Positions 8,915-16,408 of a DNA stretch of 64,000 nucleotides are shown here, piece by piece (within the stretch, counting starts at the first letter, position 1; each line of letters opens with the position of its first letter). Source of the stretch: CAJCIW01 sp963833965. Lineage in GTDB: Bacteria > Chlamydiota > Chlamydiia > Chlamydiales > Rhabdochlamydiaceae. Under the pieces are notes generated by a model. It saw nothing but the letters and a program-made list of their open reading frames with translations. It was not told the origin of the DNA and searched no databases. A program made the position numbers and the translations under genes. The stretch spans positions 682,001 to 746,000 of the forward strand of contig CAWHZZ010000003.1 in NCBI GenBank assembly GCA_963833965.1. Reading direction: 5' to 3'.

Positions 8915-9158
8915 TACTGGGGAATCAGCAGCCTTAGCCCTTCCCCAAAGGGCCTCGTACAAATGCGCAGGGCTATATTGGCGCCTCTTTCTCAATCTAT
9001 TCTTGCATTACATTCCCGCAATCCAAAATTCAAATAAATCTTACCTTAAAAACTCAATTTTTTCATAGTAATGAAAAAAAAGTCGAATTAGATTGTTGAA
9101 AAAAATAATCTGTAGCGCTATTTTCTTACTAAAATTAAAATTTGCATCTAGGAGGTGT

Positions 9159-9914
9159 ATGATTAGAATTATTTTTTTAACAGCTCTTCTCTTCAATGCC
9201 ATACGATGTTTTTCATCAGAAGAAAGTCATGACCCAAATGAGTGGGTAACAAAAAGTTTGTTACACATTGCTCAGGGAAACACTTACCTTTATCAGAATA
9301 ATCCCCATCGTGCCCTAACCGAATTTGAACAAGCTCATGCAGTCATTGATATTTCAGATCGCTCTGCATTTGCCATAGGATTTTTTGCTCGTTTCGGAGA
9401 AATCATAGCTTACGACAGAGTCGGTTCCTATCAGAAATGCAAAGAATCCATTGGTTCTCTATTTCTTTCGATCAACAATTTTGATGAGGATGGCTCGGAG
9501 AAAATTCCAGATCATGAACTACAAAGCGACTTTGCTAGGGACGAAGCTTCTATCGAAAGTTTGCGGAGTTTAGCAAATCTAGCGCCTTCTTCAGATGTCA
9601 GAGAGATTTTATTTTCTCTGATAGCCGATGTGGCTGAAACCATGCTATCTGATTACAAATTTTCTGAGGCTGCCTTTTTAAAAAATGACACATGGCATTT
9701 CGGCGATTCCAGTGATGGAGTTTATCCGGTAGAATGCAAATCATTTTGGAAAAGAGCCAAGAAATGGATGAAGGAAGTTGGAATATTTCTGCACCTTGTT
9801 TCCGATACAACGAAGAAACTCAAAGAGATCAAAGACAACATAGATCACCTTAGAAATCAAAATCCCACACAACCACAATCGTATTATGTTAATCCGAATT
9901 ATAGAATTAACTGA
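9159..9914 (+). CDS. Exported protein with TPR-like start, function unknown
   Basis: I place the start at ATG 9159, six bases or so after a strong AGGAGGT; the frame is open to 9093 but has no RBS there. The 251-residue product has a signal peptide (about 1-19). A TPR-like helical pair follows (LLHIAQGNTYLYQNN-PHRALTEFEQA). The C-terminal third is helical and charged (residues 185-235) with a Gln/Asn/Pro-rich tail. I recognise no enzyme family. The outer-membrane-barrel gene follows after 8 bases, so the two probably act together in the envelope. Confidence 0.7.
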   Translation: MIRIIFLTALLFNAIRCFSSEESHDPNEWVTKSLLHIAQGNTYLYQNNPHRALTEFEQAHAVIDISDRSAFAIGFFARFGEIIAYDRVGSYQKCKESIGSLFLSINNFDEDGSEKIPDHELQSDFARDEASIESLRSLANLAPSSDVREILFSLIADVAETMLSDYKFSEAAFLKNDTWHFGDSSDGVYPVECKSFWKRAKKWMKEVGIFLHLVSDTTKKLKEIKDNIDHLRNQNPTQPQSYYVNPNYRIN

Positions 9915-9922
9915 GAATTTAT

Positions 9923-10687
9923 ATGAAAAAATCATCTCTATTTTTAGCTGTTGTATATTCCTTGCCACTCGTATGTTTTTCTGCTGAGGAAAATAAAACA
10001 TCCTCTCCAAAAAAAATATACGGGAACCATATTTATTTTGGCCCCGAAATATTTTTGTTTGATTTGAACACCCATGTCAGAAATGTTAAAGTTCATGGAT
10101 TAAAAATTTTTGGTGGATTAAGACTCAGATATGAATATCTTAAGCCAAAGGCTATTTATGCAGGAATAGATCTTTTTTCTGCTGTTAGCAATAAGAGTTT
10201 TAACGCTTCGATAAAAGAATTTCATTTCCCTCATAACAATAAAGTGACTGGATTCAGTAATTTTGAACTTCGGTTGGGATATACTGCTGGAATCAAGAAG
10301 TGGAGTTTAACACCATTTTTTGGTCTAGGAGGATATAGCTTTGCCAATAATGGCCATTCTTTCCATTTCAGAGAGACAATGCTCTACTATGCAGCAGGAT
10401 TACGTTCTTTATTTGATTTAAGTGATTCTTTTTACCTTGGAGCAAATTTGAAGGTATTTCGAACGGACGATACTGAACGGAAATTTACCTTTAGATTTGG
10501 TGGACATATTAAACATTTGAAAAATTCTGACAATATGTGGGGAGGAGAAATTGGTGTTCCTCTCGTATGGCATGTAGGATCAAGAAGAAGATGGGATATC
10601 CAACTCGAACCCTATTTTCTTAAGCTTGACTTCTCAGAAGTTCAGAACATTTATGGAACCCGTTTGCTGTTTGGATATTCGTTCTAA
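9923..10687 (+). CDS. Outer membrane beta-barrel protein
   Basis: 254 residues with a signal peptide (1-20, ending CFS). Repeated short amphipathic strands with Gly/aromatic turns follow (GLRLRYEY, FELRLGYTAG, PFFGLGGYSF, LGANLKVFR). The chain ends in an aromatic strand RLLFGYSF, the C-terminal Phe expected of BAM-inserted barrels. Size suggests an 8-10 strand barrel of the OmpA/opacity type. Cotranscribed with the exported protein just upstream. The following short ORF starts inside its stop codon. Confidence 0.8.
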   Translation: MKKSSLFLAVVYSLPLVCFSAEENKTSSPKKIYGNHIYFGPEIFLFDLNTHVRNVKVHGLKIFGGLRLRYEYLKPKAIYAGIDLFSAVSNKSFNASIKEFHFPHNNKVTGFSNFELRLGYTAGIKKWSLTPFFGLGGYSFANNGHSFHFRETMLYYAAGLRSLFDLSDSFYLGANLKVFRTDDTERKFTFRFGGHIKHLKNSDNMWGGEIGVPLVWHVGSRRRWDIQLEPYFLKLDFSEVQNIYGTRLLFGYSF

Positions 10688-10800
10688 TGATCACCTTGAA
10701 AGCGCAAATTTTAACGGCTTTACTTGCAGCGCGGTTGCTTTTTCCAATCGCGCTCTTGCCTTGCGATAATCCCCACCCCGGTATAGACAATAATACTTAA
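10687..10800 (+). pseudogene. 37-codon exported-peptide ORF, truncated paralogue of the gene at 14846
   Basis: The ATG overlaps the barrel gene's stop (TAATG). The 37 residues contain LLFPIALLPCDNPHPGID, nearly the same as the signal region of the glycine-rich protein at 14846 (LVLFPIALVQCDNPTPEID), and then the frame stops. The glycine-rich body is missing, so this is either a decayed duplicate or a mini-peptide. The Cys after the hydrophobic stretch could be a lipoprotein anchor, though the box is not canonical. Confidence 0.65.
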
Positions 10801-10802
10801 AC

Positions 10803-12158
10803 CTATTTCATCTTGGTAATGACATCTTCAAGGGATTCCTTCTTCATGTGCCCCAGATATTGCGGCATCTCCAAACCTGCCATTGCAGCAACGTCGTGGA
10901 TCGCAGGAAGTGATTTTGCAAATTGGCTAATGAAATTAGAAGTGGATGACCCTTTGTCACCATCGCCGCCATTTCCGCTGTCCCAAACAGTGATTTTATC
11001 GATTTTGATATTCTTGATCGCTTCGACCTGAAGTTTGACGATTTCCTCCAGTTTCTCGATCAGAAGCATTGTAGAAGCGCTCTTTGAATCATCACCGCAA
11101 GCCTCGACCAGTTGTTTGTAACCTTTGGCTTTGGCGTCCAGTAGCTTTTGAATGCCTTCCGCTTCAGCCAGCTTGATTGCAAGGATGGCTTCTGCCTCGC
11201 CTTTCGCAATCAATACCTTGCTTAGGGCTTCAGCTTCGGCCTCAATTTGGATCTTTTTCTTATTAATTTCCTGGGGAACAATTTGCTCAGCTTCTAACAA
11301 TTCAGCTTGAGCTAAAGCTCGAGCCTTTTGGATTTGCGCTTCTGCTTGTTGTTTGGCAACCTGGCTGCGCTGAGAAGCTTCAGCTTCCCTTTCAGCTAGA
11401 GTCGCATTAGTGATGGCAATTTGCGCTTTGGAGTCGTTTTCACCTTTGACAGCCTCAGCATTGTAGGAAGCAACGGACACTCGTCGATCCCTTTCCGCAA
11501 GAGCCTTTCCGATGTCTCCCTGTTTTTCCTGTTCAGCGACATCGACTTTGGCTTGATTGACTGCTGTAGCAGAGGCTTTTTTCCCAATGCTCTCAATATA
11601 CTCCGATTCGTCGGTAATGTCCGTAATGTTGACGTTGAGGAGAGTAAGCCCAATTTTATGGAGTTCAGGCTCGATGTTCTTTTTGATGGCTTCCAGAAAA
11701 CGCTCTCTGTCTTGGTTGATTTCCTCAATACGAAGAGAAGCAACGGTAAGACGCAACTGACCAATGATGATCTCGGTGGCCATGGACTCTATTCCCTTGT
11801 GGTCTAAATCGAGCACCCTGACGGCAGCGTTATTCATGATCTCAGGCGTAAGACCTACGGCTACGGTGAATGTGCTGGGAACGTTGATACGAATATTTTG
11901 ATGTGAAAGGGCGCCTTTTAGAGGAATGTGAATGGTACGCGGCGTTAAATCTAAAAAGGCAGACCCTTGAATGAGGGGCCAAACAAATGTACCCCCGCCA
12001 TGGTAGCATTGCACTGTTCTGCTTCCAGATACCCTTCCGTAAACGACCAGGACTTTGTTCGAAGGACATCTTCGATATAATTTTGCCAAAAAAATAACGA
12101 TTGTAAAGATAAAGAGGAGGAAACCGATGATTGTAGCTCCTAAAAATGTAATATCCAT
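10803..12158 (-). CDS. Flotillin-like SPFH-domain membrane protein
   Basis: 451 residues. The N-terminal membrane segment (about 5-27) is followed by an SPFH/band-7 domain, starting VLVVYGRVSG and including the FLDLTPRTIHIPL and ESIGKKASATA regions. A long Ala/Glu-rich coiled coil (about 190-350) carries repeated EAEA/AEAEA motifs, and there is a C-terminal oligomerisation tail. Bacterial flotillins (YqiK/FloT type) scaffold membrane microdomains. The gene lies 7 bases after an NfeD-like gene, the usual bacterial partner, so they form an operon. Confidence 0.92.
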   Translation of the reverse strand: MDITFLGATIIGFLLFIFTIVIFLAKLYRRCPSNKVLVVYGRVSGSRTVQCYHGGGTFVWPLIQGSAFLDLTPRTIHIPLKGALSHQNIRINVPSTFTVAVGLTPEIMNNAAVRVLDLDHKGIESMATEIIIGQLRLTVASLRIEEINQDRERFLEAIKKNIEPELHKIGLTLLNVNITDITDESEYIESIGKKASATAVNQAKVDVAEQEKQGDIGKALAERDRRVSVASYNAEAVKGENDSKAQIAITNATLAEREAEASQRSQVAKQQAEAQIQKARALAQAELLEAEQIVPQEINKKKIQIEAEAEALSKVLIAKGEAEAILAIKLAEAEGIQKLLDAKAKGYKQLVEACGDDSKSASTMLLIEKLEEIVKLQVEAIKNIKIDKITVWDSGNGGDGDKGSSTSNFISQFAKSLPAIHDVAAMAGLEMPQYLGHMKKESLEDVITKMK

Positions 12159-12165
12159 ATGTAGC

Positions 12166-12738
12166 CTATTGTTTAATGAGAGTGACCATCAGTGTGGAGT
12201 CACTCGTTTTTTTAATCACTCGAACAAGAGCAAAGGAAGGGATGTCTTCGTCATTCAGCGACATAGCGTCGATCTCATGTGTCAAATGATGAAGGGAAAT
12301 GGAAATCTTGCCGATTCCCCCCTTGGGAATGTGTTGGTAAACAACAGCTTCCTTTCCTATGGCATCTTCAATTGCAAATACAGTTCCTGGGCTGTGTAGT
12401 TTTCTAGCCATTTTAAAAATGTAGCCCGTTACCAATACGGTAAGTATTCCTGCGGCAAGAGCGATTGCCAGGGTCGTGCCTATGGAAAGGTTAAATTGGT
12501 TTTTACAGGTCAAAGCTGACCAGCCAAACATCATCAGGAAACCTGTGATCGCTTGTTTTGACAACCATTTGAACTTGACTACATCCACCTCTGGTGGATC
12601 TATCCCTTCATGGTCTGTATTTCCAATCAGGCTCAATAGGAATTGGATGATAAACATTCCAGATCCTGAAAGAGCGCAAAACCAAAATAGAGAGTCCTGG
12701 CTGATCAAATCTGTAAATTTCAGCACATTTTCAATCAT
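12166..12738 (-). CDS. NfeD-like membrane protein partnered with flotillin
   Basis: 190 residues with three hydrophobic segments (about 18-38, 62-78, 88-110) and a C-terminal soluble beta domain (about 120-190: GTVFAIEDAIGKEAVVYQHIP, ending SFALVRVIKKTSDSTLMVTL). The domain order and position fit the short, protease-less NfeD/YuaF group, whose OB-fold domain assists flotillin. The recognition rests on the neighbour as much as on the sequence. First gene of a two-gene operon. Confidence 0.75.
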   Translation of the reverse strand: MIENVLKFTDLISQDSLFWFCALSGSGMFIIQFLLSLIGNTDHEGIDPPEVDVVKFKWLSKQAITGFLMMFGWSALTCKNQFNLSIGTTLAIALAAGILTVLVTGYIFKMARKLHSPGTVFAIEDAIGKEAVVYQHIPKGGIGKISISLHHLTHEIDAMSLNDEDIPSFALVRVIKKTSDSTLMVTLIKQ

Positions 12739-12936
12739 GGGTTCCTACACTGCCCCGGTAAAAGTTTTCCTATTCATCAATAATCCAATTGGAGGCAAGG
12801 ACGTCTTAAGGAACAATAATCAGAAACATCATGATTACTGCTTACCCAGTAGGTGCCGAGCCTTTCTTTTTGATTTTTCCCCTTCGGTAATGCCTGTTGC
12901 GCACGGTTTTTGCTTTCGCAAAAACATCGTTGCTCA

Positions 12937-13063
12937 CTTCGAATCCTAACGTGAGCACCTCTCTCGGACCATTGAGCCTACAAGTTTTGATCCCTTGCCC
13001 GAAGTACCCCTTCGGGCAAGCTTATTTCGTATCCATCTTACTGTAAAATCCATGTTCAAATTA
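12937..13063. repeat. Dispersed intergenic repeat, part B, copy 2
   Basis: Begins with the same CTTCGAATCCTAACGTGAGC word as 6758 and 18490 and runs through CTCTCGGAC, a TGCCCGAAGTACCCCTTCGGGCA hairpin, TTTCGTATCC and AATCCATGTTCAAATT. It lies in the 476-base gap upstream of the NfeD/flotillin operon. The rest of that gap shows no gene. Confidence 0.75.
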
Positions 13064-13214
13064 TCGAAAGATATCGTCTTGCATAAAAAGGTGACAAATT
13101 TCGTCGCTTTTTCAGAGAAATCCTTTTATTTGCGATTCTAGCCACTTAAATGACAAGACGGCTTACATCCACCTTCTCCCAGATTGAGAAGATTGTTGGA
13201 TTTGAAATTTCGTG

Positions 13215-13610
13215 TTAATGCCTTCCCTTAGCAATAAATTGACGGATTTGTGGGATTGAGTTAGGTTTTTCAATCCAATTGGCAATATCTTTTGGCAATC
13301 GCACTACTTTTGTTGGTGATTTTTTTGTTCCTTTTGGACGACCAGCTCCTAGCCTTTTTCCTCCACGACCTTTAGTTTCTTTTTCCATCAATGGATGAAG
13401 TCGATTATCTAATCGATGGAGAATAAATTCGCGTAAATATTTGGGATATCCTTTAACAACTTCGTCTTCGGATTCGCCTGCATATTCAACAGGATAAGAA
13501 GGATGTTCGAAAACATAGGCGTTCACATCATCATCAAACCAAGGCTTGATTTGCCCAATTTCTTTAAGGGCTATTTTGAGGTGTTTATCTATTTCTTTTT
13601 TGGTGGCCAT
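13215..13610 (-). CDS. HicB-like antitoxin with basic GRPKG tail
   Basis: 131 residues. The middle (WFDDDVNAYVFEHPSYPVEYAG, then EDEVVKGYPKYLREF) follows the HicB pattern of a partial RNase-H-like fold that reads 'D-dg-Y-P-lp-G-eEa'. The C-terminus carries RLGAGRPKGTKKSPTKVVRL, an AT-hook-like basic stretch followed by a possible ribbon-helix-helix (LPKDIANWIE). The gene overlaps the HicA-like gene by 22 bases. I infer a HicAB-type pair whose antitoxin binds DNA through the tail. Confidence 0.6.
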   Translation of the reverse strand: MATKKEIDKHLKIALKEIGQIKPWFDDDVNAYVFEHPSYPVEYAGESEDEVVKGYPKYLREFILHRLDNRLHPLMEKETKGRGGKRLGAGRPKGTKKSPTKVVRLPKDIANWIEKPNSIPQIRQFIAKGRH

Positions 13611-13819
13611 TCTAACCCCATCTTTTCACATATTTTTTTTGTTTTTCGAATACTATCCGCTGAAACTTCTCTTTTTTTCCCTTTGCCATGCATGATTTTG
13701 ATAGCGCAGAGAAAATGATCTCCCTCATAAAGGTTATAATCGATGCCTCCCTTTTCCAGTCGCAATCCCAGGCTTTTGAGATATTTATTGAACAACTGCT
13801 CTGGGATCGGCTTCGCCAT
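13589..13819 (-). CDS. HicA-like small toxin candidate
   Basis: 76 residues from ATG 13819, which has AAGGAA five bases upstream; an earlier in-frame codon at 13846 has none. The sequence EQLFNKYLKSLGLRLEKGG, then a short beta region and the basic IMHGKGKKREVSADSIRK, resembles the double-stranded-RNA-binding-like HicA fold (helix, strands, helix). The usual catalytic His of HicA would lie near GDHF. First gene of a two-gene operon with the HicB-like protein. Similarity is weak, so the assignment rests mainly on size, order and overlap. Confidence 0.5.
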   Translation of the reverse strand: MAKPIPEQLFNKYLKSLGLRLEKGGIDYNLYEGDHFLCAIKIMHGKGKKREVSADSIRKTKKICEKMGLEWPPKKK

Positions 13820-13903
13820 AATCGTTCCTTCACTTAAGTGTATCAATTTTGATTAATTGTTACAAGAATTCAAATTAATAGCAACCGAAAAAAATTTAAA
13901 GCA

Positions 13904-14245
13904 TTGCAAACCATTCTATCTCAGTATGTTGCGAGACGCTTATACGCCTTTTCCTCTACGAAAGACAAGAAAACCTACGGTTTACAGCTACTCAATCTCG
14001 AGACAAGAAGTGTCGAAACCCTGACAAAAGGCTTTGTCGATGTCCATTGCGGATTTTCTCCAGACGGCCACCACCTCGCCTTCTCTTCAAACCACGGCGG
14101 CCAGCAGGTAGAATCGCCCCTTTCCTTCTTCTCGAACCCACAAAGTTACGGCGATTACATTCTCGACATCCAATCGCGGAATGTAACAAAAATCCCAAGG
14201 TCTCCCTATGAGGATGGCACTCCCACGTGGGCGCGAAATATCTGA
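13904..14245 (+). pseudogene. TolB/PD40 beta-propeller fragment
   Basis: About 110 residues with one and a half PD40-type blades: LQLLNLETRSVETLTKG, then CGFSPDGHHLAFSSNHGG, then YILDIQSRNVTKI and GTPTWARN. These repeats normally occur in multiples within TolB or DPP-IV-like proteins of 400 or more residues. The frame has no ATG with an RBS (only a TTG at 13904) and stops early, so I read it as a fragment of a larger deleted gene. Confidence 0.6.
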
Positions 14246-14405
14246 CCTGGCACCCTTCCTCTTATCTTTCCAACTTCAAGGGTCATTTCTTTTTCGTTTG
14301 GGTTGAACAATCTGAGTCTCAGCAACGGAAAAATTAAAAAAAATTACGTCTTCCTTAAAAAAACTTAAAGATTTATACCTAAAATTCTTTAGTTAACGCA
14401 TCGCT

Positions 14406-14424
14406 CATGATCACGGAGATCATG
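14406..14424. promoter_or_regulatory. Short perfect inverted repeat upstream of glycine-rich genes
   Basis: CATGATC-ACGGA-GATCATG, a perfect 7-base inverted repeat with a 5-base spacer, about 40 bases before the leader ORF at 14463. It could be an operator for a dimeric regulator. No regulator binding to it is known. Confidence 0.35.
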
Positions 14425-14462
14425 GGGATTAAAATATAAACACTCTTTACAGGGGAATTGAG

Positions 14463-14504
14463 ATGAAATTTAAGAAAATTGGCTTGTTAGCGATGATTTC
14501 TTAG
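14463..14504 (+). CDS. 13-codon leader ORF before the glycine-rich protein
   Basis: ATG at 14463, preceded by GGGGAATTGAG, which is a fair Shine-Dalgarno. It reads MKFKKIGLLAMIS then TAG, and the next gene's ATG lies only 2 bases later. The peptide resembles the first half of a signal peptide, so it is either a coupling leader or the broken start of a former gene copy. The downstream ATG has a poor RBS of its own, which favours translational coupling. Confidence 0.4.
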   Translation: MKFKKIGLLAMIS

Positions 14505-14506
14505 GA

Positions 14507-14830
14507 ATGAAAAAAAACTATTTTTTTCGAATCCCATTTTCAATTTCAGTTATAGTCATGTTGATCTCGTTTGTTAATGTCCATGCTGACGGCGGCCGTG
14601 GAGGAAATGGCGGCGACAGCAAGCATGGATCGGGTGGCAACGGAGGAAATGGCGGAAACAGTTCTTCCAGTCGCGGTGGCGATGGAGGCAGTGGTGGTAA
14701 CAGCGAACGGGGCAAAGGCGGTAACGGCGGCAATGGCGGCGACGGTCCCGCTGGAGGCGGCAGAGGTGGCACTGGTGGTCAAGGGCCTGGCGGAAATGGG
14801 AGCAATGGAAATAATGGAAACAAGAAATAA
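14507..14830 (+). CDS. Exported glycine-rich repeat protein 1
   Basis: 107 residues: a signal peptide (1-27, ending VHA) followed by about 80 residues that are nearly all Gly, Asn, Ser and charged residues in GG-x triplets (GGNGGNGGN, GKGGNGGNGGDG). Such Gly-X-X arrays can pack as polyglycine-II helices, as in some phage tail and antifreeze proteins, or form extended surface coats. No enzyme motif. It is followed 15 bases later by a shorter paralogue. High GC in the repeat reflects the Gly codons. Confidence 0.7.
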   Translation: MKKNYFFRIPFSISVIVMLISFVNVHADGGRGGNGGDSKHGSGGNGGNGGNSSSSRGGDGGSGGNSERGKGGNGGNGGDGPAGGGRGGTGGQGPGGNGSNGNNGNKK

Positions 14831-14845
14831 CGGAGCTTCAAAAAC

Positions 14846-15097
14846 ATGAAAATTTTAACAACTCTACTTGGGGCGTTGGTGCTTTTTCCAATTGCACTTG
14901 TCCAATGTGATAATCCCACACCCGAAATCGATGAACAGGATTTAATTGGTTCCCTGATCAAACATGGCAAGGATGGTTGCCCCGGGATAAATGGTCAGAA
15001 TGGCAAAAACGGGGAAAATGGGCAAAACGGTGGCAACGGAGGAAAAGGAGGCAATAGTGACTGGGGACGTGGTGGTGATGGTGGAGATTGTGATTAA
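14846..15097 (+). CDS. Exported glycine-rich repeat protein 2
   Basis: 83 residues. The N-terminal hydrophobic segment (about 3-19) runs into QCDNPTPEID, so a lipoprotein-like Cys may be present. Then comes a linker and a C-terminal array of N-G-x-N-G / GGNGG triplets with alternating Lys and Glu/Asp, ending in GGDCD. Same architecture as the gene 15 bases upstream; its signal region is duplicated at 10687. Together they form a small family of exported, intrinsically simple proteins of unknown role. Confidence 0.7.
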   Translation: MKILTTLLGALVLFPIALVQCDNPTPEIDEQDLIGSLIKHGKDGCPGINGQNGKNGENGQNGGNGGKGGNSDWGRGGDGGDCD

Positions 15098-15254
15098 TGC
15101 GTCGTTCGCCGTTCTGCATCCTGGCGAACAGATAAATCGTGGTTCTCGCTCGTTCCAATTGGTCATTTTTCGAATATTTGATCAATGACCTTGCCCCTTC
15201 AGTCGGACCACTAACTGATAGAGGTTACGCGATTTTATTTTATCGGAAAAAATG

Positions 15255-15340
15255 AGATTCCCCTCAGGCGAGCGGCGTAGCCGTGCCGTCTTGAGGGCCG
15301 GTTCGGCGCAACCCGAACTTTGAATCCTGCGTCGCGACAC
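15255..15340. repeat. Dispersed GC-rich intergenic repeat, part A, copy 3 (divergent)
   Basis: GATTCCCCTCAGGCG, AGCGGCGTAGCCGTGCCGTC and GGGCCGGTTC are shared in order with copies at 6512 and 18421, with several substitutions. A CTTTGAATCCTGCGTCGCGAC block follows, a diverged form of the shared part-B start. It sits between the glycine-rich genes and a Xre gene. Confidence 0.75.
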
Positions 15341-15388
15341 ACCAACGATGCTTCCCTCATGCCAAAACTGCTCACTACATCATAACTT

Positions 15389-15592
15389 TCATTCATCTAA
15401 AAAATACCCAAATGGTTTCTTCAAAGCCTTTGCTATTTTCTCAAGCGTTTCTAGGTTTGGAAGGGACCTCCCTGTCTCGTAGCGAGAGATGCTTTTCTGG
15501 AGAGATCCGATCGCCGCGCCAAGATCTCCTTGGGTCATGTCTTGTTCAACGCGGGCGAGTTTGATTTTTTTTCCTAATTTTTTTGCGTCCAT
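15389..15592 (-). CDS. Small Xre-family HTH regulator
   Basis: 67 residues that are essentially one Xre HTH: KLGKKIKLARVEQDMTQGDL, AAIGSLQKSISRYETGRSLP, NLETLEKIAKALKKPFGYFL. It is typical of single-domain repressors of mobile elements or toxin-antitoxin loci. It is divergent from the recombinase remnant and has an inverted repeat just upstream of its start, consistent with autoregulation. Confidence 0.88.
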   Translation of the reverse strand: MDAKKLGKKIKLARVEQDMTQGDLGAAIGSLQKSISRYETGRSLPNLETLEKIAKALKKPFGYFLDE

Positions 15593-15607
15593 GAAATTTT
15601 TTCTTTT

Positions 15608-15637
15608 CTAAAACACGCTCTTTAAGGTATGTTTTAG
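15608..15637. promoter_or_regulatory. Candidate Xre operator
   Basis: CTAAAACA and TGTTTTAG form a perfect 8-base inverted repeat with a 14-base spacer, starting 16 bases upstream of the Xre start and lying between it and the divergent remnant gene. Position and symmetry fit an operator for this small repressor. Inference only. Confidence 0.45.
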
Positions 15638-15700
15638 CCATGTTAAAGGGCTTTTTATTGAGGGATCGTAACCCTCGAAATTCAAAAAAGGCAAAGAGCA

Positions 15701-15867
15701 ATGGCTGCATTGGTAAAGGTCAATGATACTCCGGAAGAGGAGCCCCCATAAGCCTCAACTGCACGGAAAACCCCGATGCCAAGAAGCTGCTCGATGCCAT
15801 CGCTTCTATACTAGCAGAAGAATATATCGAAATTCCCAAGGAAAATCCCGATATTTTTTCAATCTAA
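15701..15867 (+). pseudogene. Frameshifted short ORF of a mobile element
   Basis: ATG 15701 reads MAALVKVNDTPEEEPP and stops at 15749. Skipping one base in the run of five C at 15743-15747 restores ISLNCTENPDAKKLLDAI, then ASILAEEYIEIPKENPDIFSI and a stop at 15865. The two parts make a sensible 55-residue acidic protein, so a one-base loss in the C run has broken it. It lies just before the recombinase fragment, the usual place for a small accessory gene of an integrated element. Confidence 0.55.
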
Positions 15868-15879
15868 AGGGAGTTTGCC

Positions 15880-16317
15880 ATGAAAGACGCAAAAAACCAT
15901 CTCTTTTCTAACCCCATTTGCGCTTTAGCGGATTTGATTAAATGCAGGTACTGCGATGGCGCAATGATGTATTTCAGCGCCAAAGGCGGGGTGCGCTACG
16001 GCTGCTCCAATGCTAAAAGTAAAAACTGTAATAATAAGTTGCGGATCTCAAGGAGCCAAGTTGAAGCGATGATCCTTAACGATCTAAAAGAGAAATTTTT
16101 AACAGCGGAGAGCCTCAAGTTCATTGATGAATGGGTGTTCAAGGAACTTGCTAGAACAATTGAATTGGCGATCGTACAAGAAAAAGGCACGTTACCACAT
16201 GCGCAACTCATTCAAATGGGCTCCTTTTATGTTGCCTATACCAGCATCCAAGCAATTGCTCTTTTAAGCGAACAATACGAGCATGAATCTAGACATTTGG
16301 CGATTGATTCAGTATGA
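15880..16317 (+). pseudogene. Serine recombinase zinc-ribbon remnant
   Basis: 145 residues from an ATG with a good RBS (AAAGGGAG). The first 100 carry the recombinase zinc-beta-ribbon: ALADLIKCRYCDGAMMYFS, YGCSN, KNCNNKLRISRSQVEAMIL and NDLKEKFL. The catalytic resolvase domain and recombinase domain that should precede it are missing, and the last 45 residues do not look like the usual coiled-coil tail. It may still be translated but cannot recombine DNA. Marks the scar of an integrated element beside a Xre repressor. Confidence 0.75.
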
Positions 16318-16351
16318 CTCTCGAATATTCTGATTGTTTTTATCATGATCC

Positions 16352-16385
16352 AAAAAAAATACCCATCCCTCAAAAAGGGATGGGT
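16352..16385 (-). terminator. Rho-independent terminator of the ankyrin gene
   Basis: On the minus strand ACCCATCCCT-TTTTG-AGGGATGGGT forms a perfect 10-base stem followed by ATTTTTTT. It starts about 24 bases after the ankyrin gene's stop. Confidence 0.9.
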
Positions 16386-16408
16386 CACGATTTAGATGCA
16401 GACTTTGA

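Noticed and set aside
14518..14782. Proline-rich and Ala/Thr-rich frames on the minus strand
   Set aside because: Mirror images of the glycine-rich repeat; no RBS.
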